From Micromonospora halophytica (lineage in GTDB: Bacteria; Actinomycetota; Actinomycetes; Mycobacteriales; Micromonosporaceae): a stretch of 64,000 bases of DNA. Below, one piece after another: positions 59,162-64,000 of the stretch. The position numbers and the translations under genes are program-made. Location of the stretch: positions 62,001 through 126,000 of the forward strand of contig NZ_FMDN01000011.1 in NCBI RefSeq assembly GCF_900090245.1. The letters are read 5' to 3'. Position 1 is the first letter of the stretch. Every line of letters begins with the position of its first letter. Below the pieces are notes generated by a model, which did not search any database, was not told where the DNA came from, and worked only from the letters and a program-made list of their open reading frames with translations.

Positions 59162-59356
59162 ATGGCCAAGGCCCTCTTCGGCCACGTAGGTGCAGCGCCC
59201 GACCGGCGTCTGCTCGACGAGGTCACCCGACTGCGTGCCACGGTTCAGGCACTGGAGTTCGAGATCACGCGTCTGCGCGCCGAGAACGATCGGCTCGCCG
59301 CGGCCGCCGCGGAGGCTGACGACCTCCTCCGGCTCGCCGAGCCCGCGCTGACCTGA
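59162..59356 (+). CDS. Small leucine-zipper-like protein, 64 aa
   Basis: A 64-residue protein, MAKALFGHVGAAPDRRLLDEVTRLR, whose second half is a heptad-repeat coiled coil (LRATVQALEFEITRLRAENDRLA). ATG follows AAGGAG by 7 nt and a strong promoter lies upstream. Its position just before smc and its conservation-like composition suggest a real actinobacterial small protein, but I cannot name a function. Confidence 0.8.
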   Translation: MAKALFGHVGAAPDRRLLDEVTRLRATVQALEFEITRLRAENDRLAAAAAEADDLLRLAEPALT

Positions 59357-59401
59357 TCTCATCGGGATCCCGCACAACTGAATAGCACCACTCGAAACAA
59401 C

Positions 59402-59430
59402 GCGCGCCGACACTCGAAGTGCCGGCGCGC
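59402..59430 (+). terminator. Terminator after the small coiled-coil gene
   Basis: Stem GCGCGCCGACACT/AGTGCCGGCGCGC with one A-C mismatch and a 3-nt loop. The remaining gap to smc (59431-59624) holds a TAGTCT box at 59555-59560, probably the smc -10. Confidence 0.6.
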
Positions 59431-59624
59431 AGCTCTGTCCCCGCAATTTCGCCACCGCAGTTTCGCGATCTTGTCGGATGCGTCACGCCGCATTCAGCGG
59501 TGCCGTGCCGTGCCCCGGGGCGGGTCGCGTGCCGACCGGCCCCCACCGAGGGGTTAGTCTGCGGGTTCACCAGGTCCGCGCAGCCCGCGACGCCTGCGGC
59601 GGCCACCGGACGAGGATCGAGAAG

Positions 59625-62600
59625 GTGCATCTCAAGAGCCTGACGGTGAAGGGGTTCAAGTCCTTCGCCTCCGCGACGACGCTGAAGTTGGAGCCCGGGA
59701 TCACCTGCGTGGTCGGCCCGAACGGCTCCGGCAAGTCCAACGTCGTCGACGCCATCGCCTGGGTGCTGGGCGAGCAGGGCGCCAAGGCGCTGCGCGGCGG
59801 CAAGATGGAGGACGTCATCTTCGCCGGCACCGCCGGCCGGGCGCCGCTGGGCCGCGCCGAGGTCACCCTCACCATCGACAACACCGACGGCGCGCTGCCG
59901 ATCGAGTACACCGAGGTCTCCATCACCCGCCGGATGTTCCGCTCCGGCGAGAGCGAGTACGAGATCAACGGCGACTCCTGCCGGCTGCTCGACATCCAGG
60001 AGCTGCTCTCCGACTCCGGCATCGGCCGGGAGATGCACATCATCGTCGGCCAGGGCCGCCTCGACGGCATGCTGCACGCCAAGCCGGAGGACCGGCGGGC
60101 GTTCATCGAGGAGGCGGCCGGCGTCCTCAAGCACCGCAAGCGCAAGGAGAAGGCGCTGCGGAAGCTCGACGCGATGCAGACCAACCTCAACCGGCTCACC
60201 GACCTCACCGCCGAGCTGCGCCGCCAGCTCAAGCCGCTGGGCCGGCAGGCCGAGGTGGCCCGCCGCGCCGCCGCCATCCAGGCCAACCTGCGCGACGCCC
60301 GGCTGCGGCTGCTCGCCGACGACCTGCACACCCTGCGCACCACCCTGAACAAGGAGATCGCCGACGAGACCGCGCTGCGGGAGCGACGCGAGCAGGTGGA
60401 GGCGGAACACACCGAGGTGCAGGCCCGGCTGGCCGAGCTGGAGGCGGCCCTCGCCCAGGACGCGCCGCTGCTGGCCGCCGCCCAGGACACCTGGTACAAG
60501 CTCTCCGCCCTGCAGGAGCGGTTCCGCTCCATCGAGCAGCTCGCCCGGGAACGCCTGCGCCACCTCAGCGCCACCTCCGACGACGAGCGCACCGGCCGCG
60601 ACCCGGACCAGTTGGAGGCCGAGTCGCAGCGGGTCCGCGAGCAGGAGGAGGAACTGCGCGCCGCGCTCACCGAAGACCAGGTCCGCCTCGCCGAGGCGGT
60701 CGAGCAGCGGCAGGAGCTGGAACGGCAGCTCGCCACCGCCGAGCGGGAACTGGTCGCCGCCGCCAAGGCCATCGCCGACCGGCGGGAAGGGCTGGCCCGG
60801 CTCACCGGGCAGGTCAACTCGGCGCGGGCCCGTACCACCAGCGCGGGTGAGGAGATCGACCGCCTCGCCGCCGCCCACACCGACGCGCTGGCCCGGGCCG
60901 AGAAGGCGCAGGCCGACCTGGACGCGGTCGCCGCGCAGTCCACCGAGGCCGACCGGGACAACGCCGAGCTCGACGAGCGGCACGCCGAGGCGGTCGCCGT
61001 CCACGAGCGGGCCCAAGCGGCCGTCCGCGCCCTCGCCGACGCCGAGCGGAGCGCCGAGAAGGACGCCGCCACCTGGAAGGCCCGCGAGGAGGCACTCGCC
61101 CTCGGCCTGCGCCGCAAGGACGGCGCGGGCGCGCTGCTCGCCCGCGCCGGTGAGGTGCCCGGCCTGCTCGGCAGCCTCGCCGGGCTGCTCACCGTCGCTC
61201 CCGGCCACGAGGCGGCGCTCGCCGCCGCGCTCGGCGGGCTCGCCGACGCGGTCGCGGTCACCGGGGTGGACGAGGCCGTCGAGGCGATGCGGCTGCTCAA
61301 GATCTCCGACGCCGGCCGGGCCGGGCTGCTGGTCGGCAGCCCTGCCGGCCCCGGCATGGACGGCAGCGCGGACGCACTGCGCCCGAAGCTCCCCGAGCAC
61401 GCCCGCTGGGCCCCCGACCTGGTCGAGTGCTCCGCCGAGATCCGTCCGGCGGTGCACCGCGCGCTGCGCGACGTGGCGCTCGTCGACGACCTCGCCGCCG
61501 CGGCCGAGCTGGTCGCCGCCAACCCGGAGCTGCGCGCGGTCACCGGAGACGGTGACGTGGTCGGGGCGTACGCGGCGGCCGGCGGGTCGGCGAAGGCACC
61601 CAGCTACATCGAGGTGCAGGCAGCCGTCGAGGAGGCGCGGGCCAACCGGCTCACCGCCGAGCGGACCAGCGGCGAGCTGCGCGAACAGCTCGTCGACGCC
61701 CGGGCCGAGGTGGCGGCGGCCAAGGAGGCGGTGCAGCACGCCGCCGCCGCCAGGCGGGAGGCGGAGAGCCACCGCAACGCCGCCGCCCGCCGGCTGGCCG
61801 AGCTGGGGGCCGCCGCCCGCTCGGCGAAGGCGGAGACCGACCGGCTCGGCGAATCCCGGGCCCGCGCCGAGGCGGCAAGGGAACGCGACCTGACCGCCCT
61901 GGCGGAGCTGGAGGAGCGGCTGCGGCTGGCCGAGGCCACCCCGATCGACGCCGAACCGTCCACCGAGGAACGGGACCAGCTCGCCGCGATGGTGCCCCGG
62001 GCCCGGCAGAACGAGATGGAGGTCCGGCTCGCGGTGCGTACCGCCGAGGAGCGGGTCGCCTCCATCGCCGGCCGCGCGGACTCCCTGGCCCGGCAAGCGA
62101 CCGCGGAGCGCGCCGCCCGGGAACGGGCCGCCGCCCGGCGGGCCGCGCGGGCCCGGGGCGCGACCATCGCCCGGGCCGTGGTCGGCGGCGCCCGTGCGGC
62201 GCTCACCCGGCTCACCGGCTCGATCGCCGCCGCCGAGGAGCACCGCGACGCCGTGGCGCGCGAACGCGCCGCCCGCGAGGCCGAGCTGTCGGAGGTACGC
62301 GGCGCGGCCAAGCGGCTCGGCGCGGAGCTGGAACGGCTCACCAGCCAGGTGCACCGGGACGAGGTGGCCCGCGCCGAGCAGCGGCTGCGCATCGAGCAGC
62401 TGGAGGCCAAGGCCGCCGAGGATTTCGGCCTGGACGTGGAGACCCTGGTCGCCGAGTACGGCCCGAACCAGCCCGTCCCGCCCACCCAGGTGGACGTCGC
62501 GGCGGCAGAACGCGACGGCCTGCCGGTGCCCGAGCCGGTCCGCTACGAGCGCCCGGTGCAGGAGAAGCGCGCCGCCAAGGCGGAACGGGAACTGGCCCTG

Positions 62601-63236
62601 CTCGGCAAGGTCAACCCGCTCGCACTGGAGGAGTTCGCCGCGCTGGAGGAGCGCTTCAAGTTCCTCTCCGAGCAGCTGGAGGACCTGAAGGCCACCCGCC
62701 GCGACCTGCTCACCGTGGTCAAGGACGTCGACGACCGGATCCTGGAGGTCTTCGCCAGCGCGTTCGCCGACACCGCCCGGGAGTTCGAGCAGGTCTTCAC
62801 CGTGCTCTTCCCCGGCGGCGAGGGCCGGCTGATCCTCACCGACCCGGAGGACCTGCTCACCACCGGAGTCGAGGTCGAGGCGCGACCCCCGGGCAAGAAG
62901 ATCAAGCGGCTCTCGCTGCTCTCCGGCGGGGAACGCTCGCTGACCGCGGTGGCGATGCTGGTGGCGATCTTCCGTGCCCGGCCCAGCCCGTTCTACATCA
63001 TGGACGAGGTCGAAGCGGCGCTGGACGACGTCAACCTGGGCCGGCTGATCACGCTGCTGGCACAGTTGCGGGAGAAGAGTCAGCTGATCGTCATCACGCA
63101 CCAGAAGCGGACGATGGAGATCGCCGACGCGCTGTACGGGGTGACCATGCGCAGTGGGGTCACCCAGGTGATCAGTCAACGGCTCAACCGGGCCGACGGG
63201 GACGAGCGGCCAGGCCGCGGCGAGGAGAACGAGTAG
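59625..63236 (+). CDS. smc: Chromosome segregation protein SMC
   Basis: A 1203-residue condensin ATPase. The N-terminal head (HLKSLTVKGFKSFASATTL, Walker A VGPNGSGKSNVVDAIAWVLG) leads to a long coiled coil, then the hinge at about 505-680 (GEVPGLLGSLAGLLTVAPGHE, then AVAVTGVDEAVEAM). A second coiled coil is very rich in Ala, Arg and Glu. The C-terminal head has the ABC signature LSLLSGGERSLTAVAML and Walker B FYIMDEVEAALDDVN. GTG 59625 is preceded by GAGGA at 8 nt. The position before ftsY-type genes is standard; scpAB are elsewhere in actinobacteria. Confidence 0.97.
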   Translation: MHLKSLTVKGFKSFASATTLKLEPGITCVVGPNGSGKSNVVDAIAWVLGEQGAKALRGGKMEDVIFAGTAGRAPLGRAEVTLTIDNTDGALPIEYTEVSITRRMFRSGESEYEINGDSCRLLDIQELLSDSGIGREMHIIVGQGRLDGMLHAKPEDRRAFIEEAAGVLKHRKRKEKALRKLDAMQTNLNRLTDLTAELRRQLKPLGRQAEVARRAAAIQANLRDARLRLLADDLHTLRTTLNKEIADETALRERREQVEAEHTEVQARLAELEAALAQDAPLLAAAQDTWYKLSALQERFRSIEQLARERLRHLSATSDDERTGRDPDQLEAESQRVREQEEELRAALTEDQVRLAEAVEQRQELERQLATAERELVAAAKAIADRREGLARLTGQVNSARARTTSAGEEIDRLAAAHTDALARAEKAQADLDAVAAQSTEADRDNAELDERHAEAVAVHERAQAAVRALADAERSAEKDAATWKAREEALALGLRRKDGAGALLARAGEVPGLLGSLAGLLTVAPGHEAALAAALGGLADAVAVTGVDEAVEAMRLLKISDAGRAGLLVGSPAGPGMDGSADALRPKLPEHARWAPDLVECSAEIRPAVHRALRDVALVDDLAAAAELVAANPELRAVTGDGDVVGAYAAAGGSAKAPSYIEVQAAVEEARANRLTAERTSGELREQLVDARAEVAAAKEAVQHAAAARREAESHRNAAARRLAELGAAARSAKAETDRLGESRARAEAARERDLTALAELEERLRLAEATPIDAEPSTEERDQLAAMVPRARQNEMEVRLAVRTAEERVASIAGRADSLARQATAERAARERAAARRAARARGATIARAVVGGARAALTRLTGSIAAAEEHRDAVARERAAREAELSEVRGAAKRLGAELERLTSQVHRDEVARAEQRLRIEQLEAKAAEDFGLDVETLVAEYGPNQPVPPTQVDVAAAERDGLPVPEPVRYERPVQEKRAAKAERELALLGKVNPLALEEFAALEERFKFLSEQLEDLKATRRDLLTVVKDVDDRILEVFASAFADTAREFEQVFTVLFPGGEGRLILTDPEDLLTTGVEVEARPPGKKIKRLSLLSGGERSLTAVAMLVAIFRARPSPFYIMDEVEAALDDVNLGRLITLLAQLREKSQLIVITHQKRTMEIADALYGVTMRSGVTQVISQRLNRADGDERPGRGEENE

Positions 63237-63856
63237 TGGGTCGGGAACGCGCGACGGCGCTCCTGGTGGACTTCGACGGTGTACTGCGTCGCTGGGACCC
63301 GGCGGTGGCCGTCGGCGTCGAGCGGGAGTACGGGCTCTCCGAGGGCGTCCTCGGCGAGATCGCCATGCAGTGGGGGCGGCTCCAGCCGGTGCTGACCGGC
63401 CGGGTCAGCCACGCCGAGTGGATGTCCAGCGTGGCGGACGCGCTGACCGAGTCGGTGGGCAGCCCGGAGCGGGCCCGCGCCGCGGTCGAGCAGTGGCAGC
63501 GCTACCGGGGCGAGGTGGACCCGGAGGTGCTCGGCTTCGTCCGCGAGGTGCGGGCGGCCGGCGTACGGGTCGGGCTGGGCACCAACGCCACCGACCTGCT
63601 CGACGCCGACCTGGCCGCGCTGGGCCTGACCGGTGAGCTGGACGTGGTGGTCAACTCCTCGGTCGTCGGGGTGAACAAGCCGGCCAAGGAGTACTTCCAG
63701 GCGGCCTGTGACGCGCTTCAGACCGCGCCGTCGCGGGTGCTCTTCGTCGACGACGAGGACTGGGCGATCCGGGGCGCGCGGGTGGCCGGCCTGTCGGCGC
63801 TGCGCTGGTCCGGCCCTGACGACCTGCACTACCTGCGCAAAGCCCTGGTGTACTGA
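63236..63856 (+). CDS. HAD-superfamily hydrolase
   Basis: A 206-residue HAD phosphatase. Motif I is LLVDFDGVLRRWD (nucleophile Asp and second Asp), motif II is GLGTNATDLL, the Lys of motif III is in GVNKPAKEYF, and motif IV is VLFVDDEDWAIRGARVAG. An alpha-helical cap is inserted after motif I. The GTG uses the G of the smc stop codon (TAGTG), so it is probably co-transcribed with smc. Substrate unknown. Confidence 0.92.
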   Translation: MGRERATALLVDFDGVLRRWDPAVAVGVEREYGLSEGVLGEIAMQWGRLQPVLTGRVSHAEWMSSVADALTESVGSPERARAAVEQWQRYRGEVDPEVLGFVREVRAAGVRVGLGTNATDLLDADLAALGLTGELDVVVNSSVVGVNKPAKEYFQAACDALQTAPSRVLFVDDEDWAIRGARVAGLSALRWSGPDDLHYLRKALVY

Positions 63857-63898
63857 GCCGGACTCCCCGATAGGTGCACGAGCCGGCCGAGGAGTGCT

Positions 63899-63926
63899 CC
63901 CAGGCGGGCGCCGGACACCGCCTGGG
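63899..63926. terminator. Hairpin after the HAD gene
   Basis: Stem CCCAGGCGG/CCGCCTGGG (9 bp) with a 10-nt loop, 42 nt past the stop and before an apparent converging gene. Confidence 0.55.
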
Positions 63927-63960
63927 TCCGTCGCAGGCCGGCGAAGATCCGGGAGACGCC

Positions 63961-64000
63961 CTAGTTTCCGGAGTCGTCCGGGTGCTGCTCGTCCGGGCGG
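63961..64000 (-). CDS. Possible C-terminal end of a converging gene (partial)
   Basis: Reading the minus strand from the right edge gives RPDEQHPDDSGN and a TAG stop at 63963-63961. Only 12 codons are visible. The acidic, hydrophilic sequence and the hairpin between it and the HAD gene fit the tail of a minus-strand gene, but no family can be named. Confidence 0.3.
   Translation of the reverse strand, partial: RPDEQHPDDSGN

Noticed and set aside
59265-63179. Open frame of about 1300 codons on the minus strand opposite smc
   Set aside because: Composition is the mirror of high-GC3 coding on the plus strand; low complexity, no domain, and smc itself is unmistakable.

Overview
This 64 kb window is a very GC-rich actinobacterial chromosome segment. 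Nearly all codons end in G or C, GTG starts are common, and -10 boxes are of the TANNNT type, often 7-8 nt from the start codon. Protein sequences, the gene order (serA-leuB-ilvE-cimA ... ndgR-leuCD-hup-mutT1-ppk-cofC-plsC-gpsA-ddl-DUF3515-Lrp-thiL-rpmB-DAK-recG-rsmD-coaD-sepIVA-DUF177-rpmF-plsX-rnc-mutM-smc) and the intergenic repeats fit a member of the Micromonosporaceae, most likely Micromonospora or a close relative. The order follows the conserved core arrangement known from Streptomyces. I see no prophage, plasmid, transposase, CRISPR array or biosynthetic cluster.

Layout. 1-9.2 kb: amino-acid biosynthesis (end of serA, leuB, ilvE, cimA) with an apbE flavin transferase, a tyrosine phosphatase, a PRC-barrel protein and the ahpC-ahpD peroxidase pair. 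A 13-residue leader peptide and a rho-independent terminator precede cimA and form a classical attenuator. 9.2-20.3 kb: a membrane-linked endonuclease/phosphatase-fold protein, a MoxR-DUF58-VWA-trypsin-like protease cluster, arfB, DUF4180, a secreted CE3-type esterase with a CBM2 domain, a helical DNA-glycosylase-like protein, a two-part membrane protein and an FAH-family hydrolase. 20.4-21.4 kb: tRNA-Gln, two identical tRNA-Glu genes and a large imperfect inverted repeat. 21.4-29.2 kb: ndgR divergent from leuCD, an HU protein with a long lysine/alanine tail, mutT1, ppk, a cold-shock-like protein and cofC.

29.3-43.7 kb: phospholipid precursors (plsC, gpsA), a PLP-dependent sulfur amino-acid enzyme, a PrmC-like methyltransferase, a ROK kinase, an HTH-DUF5753/DUF397 pair, ddl, DUF3515, Lrp-type RAM protein, thiL, a GNAT enzyme, an ATP-grasp enzyme, rpmB and a DAK2 phosphatase-like protein. 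43.7-63.9 kb: recG, a serine hydrolase, an LPVTG surface protein, rsmD-coaD, sepIVA, DUF177-rpmF-plsX-rnc-mutM, an MMPL transporter, a GH114-like protein, a CAP protein, a small coiled-coil protein, smc and a HAD hydrolase.

How the genes work together. cimA, leuC, leuD, leuB and ilvE together give the threonine-independent citramalate route to 2-oxobutyrate and the last transamination of isoleucine, leucine and valine. ddl, the sortase substrate, sepIVA and the lipid genes serve the envelope; rnc, mutM, recG, smc and HU serve nucleic acids.

The most unusual feature is a set of tiny open reading frames (8-40 residues) between genes. They begin and/or end in four-base ATGA/GTGA overlaps with their neighbours and several share the sequence M-S-(E/A)-R-(S/D)-E. 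They look like the mycobacterial interspersed repetitive units (MIRUs) known to insert at DTGA translational-coupling sites. They occur before gpsA, the PLP enzyme, ddl and thiL, with unrelated micro-ORFs before rsmD and a short hypothetical gene.
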